Of a stretch of 64,000 nt of DNA, positions 11,811 to 22,374 are shown in pieces. The DNA lies in the NCBI GenBank assembly GCA_021014325.1, contig CM037462.1:9406501-9470500 (forward strand). Reading direction: 5' to 3'. Source of the DNA: Plazaster borealis (taxonomy: Eukaryota; Echinodermata; Asteroidea; Forcipulatida; Labidiasteridae). A model generated the notes under the pieces. The model was not told the DNA's origin. It saw nothing but the letters and a program-made list of their open reading frames with translations, and did not search any database. A program made the translations under genes and the position numbers. Every line of letters begins with the position of its first letter. The stretch's first letter is position 1.

Positions 11811-12269
11811 ATGATGTATTTGTGGTGTCCATGCTTCGATTAAGACCTGCGTTTGTTTTTTATCATTTATTTTTATTTTGTAATTATGGTGATTTTTTTT
11901 AAGCACTTCCCTTTGTTTTCATTTTGAAGTCATTCCAAATTCCTTCTCTGATCAAGTCCAGGTGGATTGCAGATACTGCCTCTGGCTGTGAGCCGCACGC
12001 GAAATGAAAATCATTTGACAACATATTCATCAAATTCTTGATATGAATTGCAGGTTTTCACTTATTTAGTGTTTTTTGTGTGACATAATTTCCGGCGGGG
12101 GAGATACACAAAAAAGTGCATTTGTAGTTACGTGAAATGTGATATCGGTTCGCACGCTAGCCATTGGCTTTAGCGGAGATCTATGCCACAGTTCAAGTTG
12201 TCATGGAAAACTCATTTTTTCCCCTTTCTGTTTATAATGCATTGAAGATCGCCTTGCTTCCTCTTCAAT
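11811..12269. other. Unique DNA, no gene seen
   Basis: No feature is supported. The 91-codon frame starting at 12164 runs into the tandem array and is not gene-like. Confidence 0.4.
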
Positions 12270-13372
12270 TTAAAGGGAATTGTAAATTTATCATTCTTTC
12301 TCATATTAAGCAAGGATTTTGTCAAAAACACAAATATTTGTTTAAAAGGCACTGTACACGTTTGGTAATTACTCAAAAATTATATATTAACATAAAAACT
12401 GACTTGGTAACGAGCAACGGAGAGCTGTTGATAGTATAAAACATTGTGAGAAACGACTCCCTCTGAAGTAACGTAGTTTTTTAGAAAGAGGTAATTTCTC
12501 ACTAAAATAATAAAAGGCTTCTTGCAAGAAGCCTTTTATTCCTATCTGAAAGCACACAAATTTGTATAACAAGGGTGTTTTTTCTTTCAACATTTTCTTG
12601 CAACTTCGATGACCAATTGAGCCCACATTTTCACAGGCTTGTTATTTTATGCATATGTTGGGATACACCAAGTGAGAACACTGGTGAGAACACAATTACC
12701 AAACGTGTTCAGTGCCTTTAAGATAACATTTACTGACTAAGTTGAAGACATTTGCCCTGATTCGTTGTCGAGAAATTTACTTTAAACTAAATAAGACATC
12801 CTGTTCAACAAACGTGTGGATTTTTAAAACTTTTTATTCCAATATTTTAGTTCATGTGGAATTGGGTTTAATCTGACCTTTAAAAAGGGATGGTAAAAAT
12901 ATTTATCATTCTTCTACATATTAAGCAATGATTTTGTCAAAAACACAACTAGTTTTTTAAGATAACATTTACTGACTAAGTTGAAGACATTTGCCCTGAT
13001 TCGTTGTCGAGAAATTTACTTTAAATAAAATTAGACATTCTGTTCAACAAACGTGTGGATTTTTAAAACTTTTCTTTCCAATATTTTAGTTCATGTGGAA
13101 TTGGGTTTAGTAAAAATCTGACCTTAAAAAGGGATGGTAAACAATATTTATCATTCTTCCCCATATTAAGCAATGATTTTGTCAGAAAACACGAATATTT
13201 TTTTTAAGATAACATTTACTGACTAAGTTGAAGACATTTGCCCTGATTCGTTGTCGAGAAATTTACTTTAAATTAAATAAGACATCCTGTTCAACAAACG
13301 TGTGGATTTTTAAAACTTTTCTTTCCAATAAATTAGTTCATGTGGAATTGGGTTTACTAAAAATCTGACCTT
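12270..13372. repeat. Three-unit tandem array, period about 240 bp, split by B3
   Basis: The unit begins AAAGGGA(A/T)(T/G)GTAAA, passes ATTAAGCAA(G/T)GATTTTGTCA and GATAACATTTACTGACTAAG, and ends near TGTGGAATTGGGTTTA. Units start at about 12270, 12888 and 13134. The equivalent landmark GATAACATTTACTGAC appears three times (about 12722, 12961, 13207). Only the first unit contains the B3 transposon, so the array was amplified before B3 inserted, or B3 was excluded from amplification. Confidence 0.9.
12347..12717 (-). mobile_element. MITE family B, copy B3
   Basis: The ends AGGCACTGTACACGTTTGG and ACGTGTTCAGTGCCT are intact, with TTAA on both sides (12342-12345 with one extra A, and 12718-12721). 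The centre is the perfect palindrome AGGCTTCTTGCAAGAAGCCT. It carries GTCAGT (minus strand) in place of GTAAGT, as in B1 and B5, which marks a subfamily. Confidence 0.92.
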
Positions 13373-14408
13373 AATTTTGGAGACTGCTGGATTTAGTGCC
13401 GTTCTTCCTTTACAGGGAAAGTAGGTGCATTATTTGAAAAATTTGAAAATAACCTGAATCTTTGGATTAGGTGTTCCCAATGATATGATTTTAATATGTT
13501 AATGGTAATGCGGTAACACGTCGATCATATTAATAGAAATTCCCGCGTTAAACATTACCACCACTGTGCTTAGCATGGTTTGTCCTTCACTTCTTCAGTG
13601 TCTAGCCAGCAGGACCAGTTAGCTTGTCATTTCACTGGTCCGTCAGCTTGTTCATTAGTCCATATTTCATACTAATTAAGGGATGCTTTTCAACACTGAA
13701 CTATCCAGCCGGACCACTTGGAGTGAATTATGACTGGTCCTCAGTTGTTTTAACTGGCATTTGGCCAGTGGACCACTGTGGACGTAGAACGCTGCTTAGT
13801 TACACCGGTATACGTGACTGTGTTTGGTTGTCTGGGTTCGTTTGATTTGTTCGTTGTTTGGGGTTTTGTTTAGTAATTAAGATTGAAGTACATTTTCTCG
13901 AAAAATTTATCCATCTGAAAATATTTTGAATGCTATGTCTCTCTCTTTCGTGCATAAATAATCGATTCGATACATTGATGTTGTTTTGTATTATTATTAT
14001 TTTTGAAAGTTGGCCTAAATTAACTGATATGAATGTCCCTATAAATATACAGTGTGTGGCGGCTATAGTTTTCCCTCAATGGGTATGCAAATCTGACATT
14101 TGACCTGCTTTAGACTAAACTGTGCAATGAAAACCCCCATAGAGGGACCTCCTTTAAACTCACCCACGATTTACGTCATATTTTCCAGCCAAATTTGGGT
14201 GAAAGGTTAGGATGTGATGCGCGGATATGATCAGGAAAGAAGGCGCAGAGGGTGCACCTTTAACACCTTACAATCTCATTCAAGCTGGGAAGGGTAGAGA
14301 GTCTATTGGAGTGCTTTTTTAAGAGCAGTGGTATTAAATTACAGCGTTTATATTTGCTCCCCTTTCTTCGGGCCAGAACAACAAAGTCCGTATTTTTGGT
14401 TAACTTCC
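13373..14408. other. Unique DNA with clustered GGACCA/TGGTCC motifs
   Basis: Between about 13590 and 13780 the sequence repeats ACTGGTCC, GGACCAGT and GGACCACT in both orientations, which suggests a decayed palindromic element. No gene is recognised. Confidence 0.4.
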
Positions 14409-14543
14409 ATCAAGTGACCTAGGGTCGCTTTCGCAGTTATTTGCCTTAATTGGTGACTTCAATGGGCTGTTTTTGCTGAAGTGGTCACGTCAAAAAAATA
14501 GCTAAATTGGCAAAACTGCAAAAGCAATCGCTTATCACGTTCC
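14409..14543. repeat. Imperfect inverted repeat, about 135 bp
   Basis: The left arm contains GTCGCTTTCGCAGTTATTTG and the right arm GGCAAAACTGCAAAAGCAAT followed by CGC. The arms pair with several mismatches. It may be an old MITE. Its borders and target duplication are unclear. Confidence 0.45.
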
Positions 14544-14821
14544 CGTTTCCTCGATCCCACGCGTAGAATATTGGTAAAAAGGTGATATTTTCACATACAT
14601 TGATACGATTATCATTCTGACTGCATGTAAGGTCTCACTTGGTTTCGATCAATCGAGTCGATCTGACACTAACAGCTTGTCCACATGGGTGTCGTGTATT
14701 TTAATAATCGAGAGAACACACGCAAAAAATATGCTAAAAGTACTGCTCTGACTTCCTAAAATCTTTTCAGTAGTTCTGATTCAAGTATTTCTGTTTGAAA
14801 TAATATATTATCTTCCTCTAA

Positions 14822-15187
14822 AGGCACTGAACACGATTGGAAATTGTCAAGTGTTCTCACTTGTTGTATCCCAACGTATGCACAAAATAACAAGAAGCCT
14901 GTGAAAATTTGGGCTCAATTGGTCATCGAAGTTGCAAGAAAATGATGAAAGAAAAAACACCCTTGTTGTACAAATTTGTGTGCTTTCAGATAGGAATAAA
15001 AACTTCTTGCAAGAAGTTTTTATTATTTTAGTGAGAAATTACCTCTTTCTAAAAAACTACGCTACGTAAGAGGGAGTCGTTTCCCACAATGTTTTATACT
15101 ATCAACAGCTCTCCGTTGCTTGTTATACCAAGTAAGTTTATTATGTTGATAATTGTTTTGAGTCATTACCAAACGGGTACGATACCT
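14822..15187 (+). mobile_element. MITE family B, copy B4 (diverged)
   Basis: The ends are AGGCACTGAACACGATTGG and CGGGTACGATACCT. The TTAA flanks are eroded to CTAA-like and TAGA-like sequence, so this is an older copy. The central palindrome AAACTTCTTGCAAGAAGTTT is perfect, with A-T pairs where other copies have G-C. GTAAGT lies near 15132. Confidence 0.85.
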
Positions 15188-15879
15188 AGAGACAAAACTA
15201 CCAGTATAAAAATCGAAGGTCGTTAAAAAAAAGGAAGAGAGGAGTCGATTCTAGTTCCGAGTTTGCATCAGTCGCTGTACTGTCCAGACTCTGATGGGCG
15301 TTTCTATTGGAATATTATAAAAAGAAATAATTCCCAGCTCTCCAAACTATAATTGCTTTTTTTCCATGTTTGCATAAAACCTTTAGATAAAGATCAGGCA
15401 TGCAGCTCATTGATTTCAAGATATTGTGAAATTGGTGGGAGAAGGGGGGCAATGAAAATATTAAACAAAAAGGAAAAGAAATGATACCTGGAGCGCGTTT
15501 TAGACCGATGCTTATTTGGGGAGACGGGGCGTAAAAGCGACTTCCCTTTCCAAATATCTGGTGTGGTGTTTGTGCGTCACGCGAGTTTGTCCGCGATTAG
15601 GAAGTGAACCGTGAAGATTGTGTGAGCGCTGACGAGAAGAAAAAACCCAGACAAATTGATTATGTTGATTCTAAATTGAATCGTCAATTTTATTATTAAT
15701 TTATTTGTTATATTTTTACCTCTAAAAGCAAATGCTGAAATTCAGAACCGTCATCGCACGTTTGAGACATAACCGATGTTGTTATACCGTGAACCTTTGT
15801 TTTGTTTTTCCACATTTTCACTTTTTCAAATCCTACCGTCATTCAAACAATCTTAAATGAATATCAACAATAACTAGTT
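15188..15879. other. Unique DNA, no gene seen
   Basis: High-complexity DNA with a GC-richer patch near 15480-15640 (CGTCACGCGAG). There is no open frame of note. It could be regulatory but nothing here shows it. Confidence 0.4.
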
Positions 15880-16060
15880 TTTTTTATAATAGCGCTTTAT
15901 CCAGGGGCGTCTCAAAGCGCTTATCATTATAATTTTTTCAAGACAGGTTTTTAAATTTGTTTAATTATGAGACCCATTTATGGTGCTGCGGCGCATTCAG
16001 CAGCCACTGCCAGAAACACCAGTCAAACCCGTTCGTGGGTGTGCCAAAAATTGGTTAGAT
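15880..16060. repeat. Dispersed repeat fragment (AGCGCTTT...AAAGCGCTT type)
   Basis: The sequence TATAATAGCGCTTTATCC...TCAAAGCGCTT followed by GAGACCCATTTATGGTGCTG and GCGGCGCATTCAGCAGCC has the form of a retroposon 3' region common in marine invertebrates. The short AGCGCTTT/AAAGCGCT arms are inverted. A related fragment, without the downstream part, lies at 60258-60345. Family assignment is from memory of this style of repeat. Confidence 0.5.
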
Positions 16061-16229
16061 GGAAAAATATAAATGTTTGCAAATAATATTATTTGCAGAT
16101 AACTGACGTTGTATATGGTAATAGTGGAACTTCCCTTGACATATTGTTGCCTGAATTGCTATAATATTTAAGAAATGAGTTTTATAAAAATGGTTTTGAT
16201 CTCGAAAGAATAAAATTCAATGTTTGAAA

Positions 16230-16395
16230 ACAGTGATACAATTTAAGGTCTTGCCCCTGTTTTGTCCTGACGTGGGCGATTGATTGAATTTAAAATTTCA
16301 CGGGTTTGTTATTTCATGTATATGTTGGGTCACATAAAAGGTGTACAAGATCTACTTGTCTGTGGCAATAACAAATGCTATGTAGGCCCTACGTG
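16230..16395 (-). mobile_element. Fragment related to MITE families D and F
   Basis: On the minus strand the stretch reads ACCCAACATATACATGAAAT followed by AACAAACCCGTGAAATTT, the same module found in F and D. No terminal repeats can be defined, so it is a truncated piece immediately upstream of A3. Confidence 0.6.
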
Positions 16396-16401
16396 CTTTA
16401 T

Positions 16402-16792
16402 AGGGATTGTATACATTTGGTAATTAGAACCCACTGTTTGTTTCAATCCTACTATAGTTGTAGATATATACCATAAAACTAACCTGTGAAAATTTCATTT
16501 CAAAAGGTGATAGCATTTTTGAGATATTGCCGAAAATCTTGAACGGTTATGTCTACGCAGGAAGAATAATCTACAATTGGAATACACAATCTGAAAAACG
16601 TTTCTGACAGAAACGCTTCTCAGATTCAAATTTGTTTGGATAAAAACTGACATCTTTTTCCATAACCTCATTACTTCAAGGTGAAATGTTTCTCAAAATG
16701 CTTTATACTATATCAGAAGCTGCTGTACTTCTTACCAAGTAAGTTTTTATTCCATTAATTTTATTAGTAACTACCAAACGTATACAGACCCT
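16402..16792 (+). mobile_element. MITE family A, copy A3
   Basis: This 391-bp copy starts AGGGATTGTATACATTTGG and ends CGTATACAGACCCT, with TTAA on the right (16793-16796) and an eroded left flank. The central palindrome has the TTTC/GAAA form (CGTTTCTGACAGAAACG), where A1, A6 and A7 have TTAC/GTAA. GTAAGT lies near 16738. Confidence 0.9.
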
Positions 16793-16796
16793 TTAA

Positions 16797-17978
16797 GTTG
16801 TCAAGAAGCAAGTTGTCAAAATAAAATGTAAAACCGATTTGTCAGAACAACCATGTGTCATGACATTCAACATTATTCAATCACCAGCCATGATCTTTAA
16901 TTCATCAATGGTGTCAATTTTCCCCGGACATAGAGACGTCAAGGTGGTTTGAAATAAATACACACGTACATTATAAATTGTTCCAAGGACATGGTCCGAA
17001 TGCCTTTTTTGTTTCAAGTGACACTTTAATTTTGTCTGATTTTAACACTGAACGAAACAGCGTCACGCAAATGGAAATCTCACCACATTTTGTTTGGATT
17101 GGCAAGATGTCCTCTTTCCGTCGCAACGCGTTGGACGTCATCACGACGCATCTTCACACAGCCTGAACTCCTTCCGTGTACCGTAACCTTGGACAAATCC
17201 AATGAAGCGAGAAATTGCTATTTTCCTTTGACCTTAGTTGATGATCATTAGGCAATGAACTTCAAACAGCCCTCCTCTTGAATTTTACAAAGGACTAAAT
17301 ACCCACTTAAATATACGAAATAAACGACGGAGCGCGTGACTGTCAAGTTACACGTTGTTGGGGTTTTTTCCGGCATGTTGATGAACAATCTCTCAAGAAC
17401 AATACCCCTTCGTCGTATTTGAGAAGCCAAATTCTTACTTTGTTTCCTAATTAATCCTAATACAAATCTTGCAAGAGGAAATGTAATGTGCTTCGCTGGG
17501 AAAATATTGACACAAACTGCCCCCTGTATAATTGTCGAATCCGTGTACGTCTACACGTTGTTGGAGTCTTCACAAATATGCATGTGCAGACCAAGTACCG
17601 GCTTTGTAATTATCGAAGATTAATTATATTGGTTTTGATCTGAAAGGGATAACCAACTACGGTACTCAACTCATACCAGATCTAGTCCCCTGAGAACATT
17701 GCATAACCCGAATACACATGCGTGTTTGTGAGCTTTCAAACAAGATGAGACGGATTGAACAATCAACGGGAGCTGTATTTGACTGATTTTGCTATTGATG
17801 CCCTGTTTTGTTGACCAATTATTAATAACCTTTTCTGTCTGCCTGTTTTGGGGTTGATGGTTCTATTTGTCTTTTCTCGTTGGTTTTGGTTGATGTGGGA
17901 TATTGTACTCCAGTTTGGTATATTTATGGTTTCAATGGTTTTTTGATTACAATGTACAGCTATGCAGTAGCCATTTTG
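16797..17978. other. Unique DNA, no gene seen
   Basis: Frames of about 60 codons (16978-17166, 17248-17430) show nothing recognisable. There is no repeat of note before the trinucleotide tract. Confidence 0.4.
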
Positions 17979-18007
17979 TGTTGTTGTTGTTGTTGTTGCT
18001 GTTGTGG

Positions 18008-18075
<68 letters not shown>

Positions 18076-18083
18076 GCCGCCGC

Positions 18084-18115
<32 letters not shown>

Positions 18116-18350
18116 ATGTTTTTGTTGCTGTTGTTGTTGTTGTTGTTGTTGCTGTTGTTTTTGTTGTTGCTGCTGCTGCTGCTGATGATGATGCTGCTGC
18201 TGCTGCTGCTGCTGCTGATGATGCTGCTGTTGTTGTTGTTTTTGTTGTTTTTATTGTTTTAGTGTTGTGTTGTTGTCATTGTTGATATTATGGTTGTGTT
18301 GTTGTCCTTGTTGTTATTATGGTTGTGTTGTTGTTGTCTTGTTTAGTTTG
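17979..18350. repeat. Compound (GTT)n/(GCT)n/(GAT)n microsatellite
   Basis: About 370 bp of nearly pure trinucleotides: a long GTT tract, a short GCC/GCT block, interspersed GTT and GCT tracts with GAT interruptions, then decaying GTT-rich DNA. All three plus-strand frames are open for over 90 codons as Cys, Leu and Val/Ala runs. These are not genes. The segment is likely length-polymorphic. Confidence 0.97.
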
Positions 18351-20105
18351 TTTTGTTTGATTTTTATATATTGATATACGAAGTTGTATTGGGTCTGACA
18401 CATGATGACATTTTTTTAAACTTTTGTCTTGACCCAGATATTTTCTAAATTGTCATTTTTTTTTCTCTCCGAAGATTTTAAAATTCGCTCTCATAAGTCG
18501 AGAAAAATAACCTTTAAAAATCCACGCAATTAGCGTTGCAAGTTTGGATTGCAGCAATAATCAAAATTTTGCACAGAATCCCTGACAAATACAGAAACTG
18601 TTTGGCGTTGTTTTCACCCAAACGTAATCATCGAATTTAATGACATCTTCACAGGTTGGTTATAATGTTGTTTTCATTGAAAACAAGTAAGTTAAAATGA
18701 ATTTTCCGAGGCTAGAATGAAAAAGGAGTCAGCGCCCTTTCTATGTTCGAGGTGAATCAGTAGTCATTGTTGCTATTGGCTCTCAGGGAGCTGACAAAGA
18801 TGAGGGCCATCAAGGTATAAGATCAAGGCCTTTTACCTAAGCAAGACTTTTGCGTTGCTTGAACCTTTCCAATTAGATGCAATCAGATTCCACTGTACAC
18901 AATGTTCAAAACCACTAGACCCATCCGCCTGATAGCAAAAAAATCTTTACACTGTCAACGTTTCTTGATACACCATGCTGAAGAGGATCACTCAAGATTG
19001 AAGTAGCTCCTCCAGAGGCTTGACCCATCTTGACAAAAGAAGACCCAAGATACGGCATCATCAGATATCGCATCAAGATCAAAACAGTTTACACAGAGCC
19101 TATAAAGAAGACCTGCTTTGCTTACGTTTATGTCCACAAAAAAAAGGAGACACTTTCCATTTCGGACGCAAATCCTCGAAATGGTTCGCCTGCTTAAACA
19201 TCTACGAAAAGAGAAAGTTGTTGTGCGTGTTTTGCCAGTCACTTGGGAAATTTTGGAGCCACTCGGAATGCTGATTCTATTTGTGAAAATATGTGGGACA
19301 TGTTATTCTTTTTTATCTTGAGCAGGACATTTTCAAAACACAATGGCGGGTTTTTTCTCCGAGAGGAATTGCGGGCCATGTGAGAGAAGGTAACGCTTCC
19401 AACTCCCATTTCTGGATCGACTGAAAATAAAACCGGAACTAAATATTTGATGAAAGGGGTTCCTTTAGGAATATTTTAGTTTGTTTTGTTGTTGGTGGTG
19501 TTGTTGTTGTTGTTTTATATCTTTTTGCCAGATCGTTGGGAATGAATATTGCTCTTCCACCCCCCCCCCAAAAAAAAAAACCAATACAAAATCTTTATAG
19601 CAGTTGTGAATACAACTGTTGTTGCAGATCGTAAATGTCAAAAACATCAGTCTCTTCGCATTTTTATATAGTAGCCTGCAACATCACATTTTGACAGCAG
19701 AGCCAAAGAGCCTGCATGCACTTCCTGCGAGCACAATTTGTACACAGCTCTTTGGAAGAAAACATAAAATCTTTCTTTTCATGGAAATTGCACTGTACAT
19801 TTTTTATCAACTTTTGACATGCAGAAACGGGGCACATCTCAAAACTTGTTCAGCTGTTTCTTTTATAACTCTTGAATTTATGTGGCAATTATGACACAAA
19901 GGTTAAATTTCCGGTATGACCAATGTAGTATCTTGCCTGCCAGAAAGGCTCTGAAATTAACAAAGTCGCTTTTTTTTGTGAACAAATGTTTTATGGTCTA
20001 CAGCCATGCCTATTTAAGCTTAATTTAATCATTGTTGCTAAAACTGTTGTGGAACCAACCTACAAGTTTCTTTATTGCATACATATCCTTAATAGATGTT
20101 ATAAT
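18351..20105. other. Unique DNA, no gene seen
   Basis: A (GTT/GGT)n patch lies at about 19488-19516, and a C-run/A-run pair at about 19560-19580. Overlapping frames at 18988-19321 (67 to 84 codons) on both strands have no recognisable domain. Confidence 0.4.
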
Positions 20106-20109
20106 TTGT

Positions 20110-20360
20110 ACCAAGTCGGTGGTTAAGATATCTGCTCTACAAATGTGAGGATCGTGGGTTCGAATCCCACCTGAGTAGTATGTCTGTGGATCGTTCTTTC
20201 CACAGGACGGACTCCAAACACACAGTTCTGAACACCAGTATATATCATTGTAAGAAAGGAACGTAGAAATTGTGGATGCCTTTTCCCGTAGTTATTTTCG
20301 AATTCCCCCCGGCCTTCAAACGAGTGAATCCATCGATCTAATGGTAGACTCTTTTGTGAA
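20110..20360 (+). repeat. tRNA-derived SINE fragment
   Basis: CGGTGGTTAAGATATCTG resembles an A box, and ATCGTGGGTTCGAATCCCAC is a strong B box with a paired T stem. The downstream body (CACAGGACGGACTCCAAAC and on) is not tRNA. No acceptor-stem closure is seen, so this is a SINE, not a tRNA gene. Confidence 0.6.
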
Positions 20361-21069
20361 GATCCACCGAAGAAATGCTTCGTCAAAACATAATATTTGG
20401 AGGTAAAATACTTAAATTGATTTCCAAACTCTATACAAGCAATCAGTGATACAAAAATTCGATTTGCACAAAATCCAATTATCTTACTCTGAACCGTTAT
20501 GGTTTATTCCCTAATTAAATCAAGCCAGCAGGCCGATGGCTCAAGTATTGAAGTCAGACTCAACCATGAAAAACATTTTTGATCGATGACTTTTTGCCCA
20601 GAGAGAGCTTTTGTTTCTCTTTCTTAAAAGAAAATCGATGTTTGCTGCTAGATGTTTTCTTTCATTTCTTTTCTTTTCCGAGGCAGAATATATTGTTGAA
20701 TTGTTATAATCTTGTCGTGGGAATATCAGTGAGTTGATGTATGAAAAAAAGGAGTTTGTTTTTTAATTTGATTTTCGTCCCTGGTTCATGAGGAAAAGTC
20801 GAATCAATACCGAAAGTCTCGCGGGTTGTAAAGTTTAAAATTATTCTTGTAAGAAACTTTGACGTCGTTTCACGCATAATATTGATTTGATATGTGTTTT
20901 AGGTGACGATTTGCCATCAGGGAAGTAACAGATGGAACTATGTTATTTAATATCTACGGAATTGCTTCCGTCCTGTTAAAGCGTCTCGACGTATGTCAGT
21001 CATGCTTTCCATCAATTTAGCATTTTTTGTCTTCAGATGTACTCGGAAATATCGACTGTTTTTGTTTAT
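20361..21069. other. Unique DNA, no gene seen
   Basis: AT-rich DNA without long frames, repeats or splice-flanked coding signal. Confidence 0.4.
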
Positions 21070-21150
21070 AAATTATAATAATAATAATGACAATTTGTAT
21101 AGCGTCCAACCATGAAACATGCTCCTAGGCGCTTAACAATTTAAAAAAAA
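21070..21150. repeat. Retroposon tail-like fragment with (ATA)n
   Basis: ATAATAATAATGACAATTTG followed by TATAGCGTCC and CTCCTAGGCGCTTAACAATT is a decayed copy of the AGCGC...GCGCTT type of repeat that is widespread in invertebrate genomes. Confidence 0.5.
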
Positions 21151-21916
21151 ACATCAACATTACAGTTATGAAACCTAAGAGAAAATACAGTTAAATGTAC
21201 AGTTAAAGTGAAACACATAACCAACTACAGAACATGACGTTCGTTGCTGACCTTTTAAAACTGCACCCGTAAAAATACGTCAAATGTTGATGTTGTCGCG
21301 AATCAATTGTCATCTTTATGCCTGTGTATCAAATCCTTTCAATCAGACCAAGCTCACTCAGTATATTCTTACCATGAGCTCCTTTCGAATCCACTAGAAT
21401 TAATTATTTTATTGTGCAGCAGGGAACTCACCAATCAGACCTGCTGACTCTGATAATATTAGCAAGCCTGGTCCCCATGCAATGTGTATGTATGTGATAC
21501 CACCACAATGGTGCAAAACTACGCGATGGATTTTGAAGGATTTAAGGAAGTAACACATGTTCACCACTATTTTATATATTTATTTGTGTATTTTTTTAGG
21601 GTTAGGAGAAGGTGTTTTGATTTGTTTAATTTTAGAAGGAACGCGGCAGTTTTAAGTGCCATGGATTCTGATTCTTAAATTGTTAGTTGTTCTAACCAAT
21701 TCAATGTCATCATCTTACGTCACTCATTCAACTTAATTTGCCACTTCGATCCTTGTGTCGGGTAATTGTGTGTCTCACCGGGGTTAACTTGCTTTGCACT
21801 TCTTAGAAGAAACGGAACCCAGTGGCTATTTTCAGAGCCTTTGTTATTTTTTAACTGTAATAAAAATAACGTATAACTTAAAATAGATATCCACACCTTA
21901 CGCAAAGCCCTAAGAA
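21151..21916. other. Unique DNA, no gene seen
   Basis: No feature is supported beyond short frames. Confidence 0.4.
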
Positions 21917-21951
21917 TACTTTCAGACTTTCAGACTTTCAGACTTTCAGAG
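21917..21951. repeat. Octamer repeat (ACTTTCAG)x4
   Basis: Four consecutive copies of ACTTTCAG lie directly in front of the LINE fragment. Short repeats at a LINE boundary may be incidental or may mark the truncation point. Confidence 0.9.
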
Positions 21952-22374
21952 AGAGAACTTTCTATGATTCAACGTGTTCAAAACACCTCGTTCACAACAT
22001 TATATAACACCCATCTTACACGAACTCCACTGGCTCCCGATGAAAATCTCCTCACTTTCAAAGCTCTTCATGGACTATCTCCAGAATATATATATCATCT
22101 TCTGAATAAATGTATTCCTGTTCGTCCTCTTTGTTCTGCTGGTCAATCCTTACTGACGCAAACTGTTTCTACACATTTCTATGGCCGAATAGGAGCCTTC
22201 AAATTCATTGCACCTTCATTGTGGAATGACTTACCAGTTGATATTTGTCAAGCTGACTCTGTTCTGATTTTCAAGGGACGTCTAAAAACTCACTTGTTTG
22301 AATCTACATTTTTGTGTAACAAATTACTTCATATTTATTTAATTGTTCATAATGGTTTGTGTTGCGCATTATAG
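21952..22374 (+). pseudogene. Non-LTR retrotransposon ORF2, C-terminal fragment
   Basis: This is the end of the reverse-transcriptase ORF of a LINE of the L2/CR1-like kind. An in-frame IQRVQN at 21967 is followed in another frame (codons from 22001) by ITPILHELHWLP. The first frame then resumes with LLTFKALHGLSPEYI and continues through APSLWNDLPV and FKGRLKTHLF to the stop at 22372. In the family these blocks are contiguous, so small deletions have broken the frame at least twice. The catalytic part of the enzyme and the endonuclease are absent (5' truncation). It is a dead copy and shows which LINE group once operated here. Confidence 0.88.

Noticed and set aside
17880..18285. Poly-Cys, poly-Leu and poly-Val/Ala open frames
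   Set aside because: They are three frames of one trinucleotide microsatellite.
18988..19321. Overlapping frames of 67-84 codons on both strands
   Set aside because: No domain, no paired splice sites, and mutually overlapping frames suggest chance.
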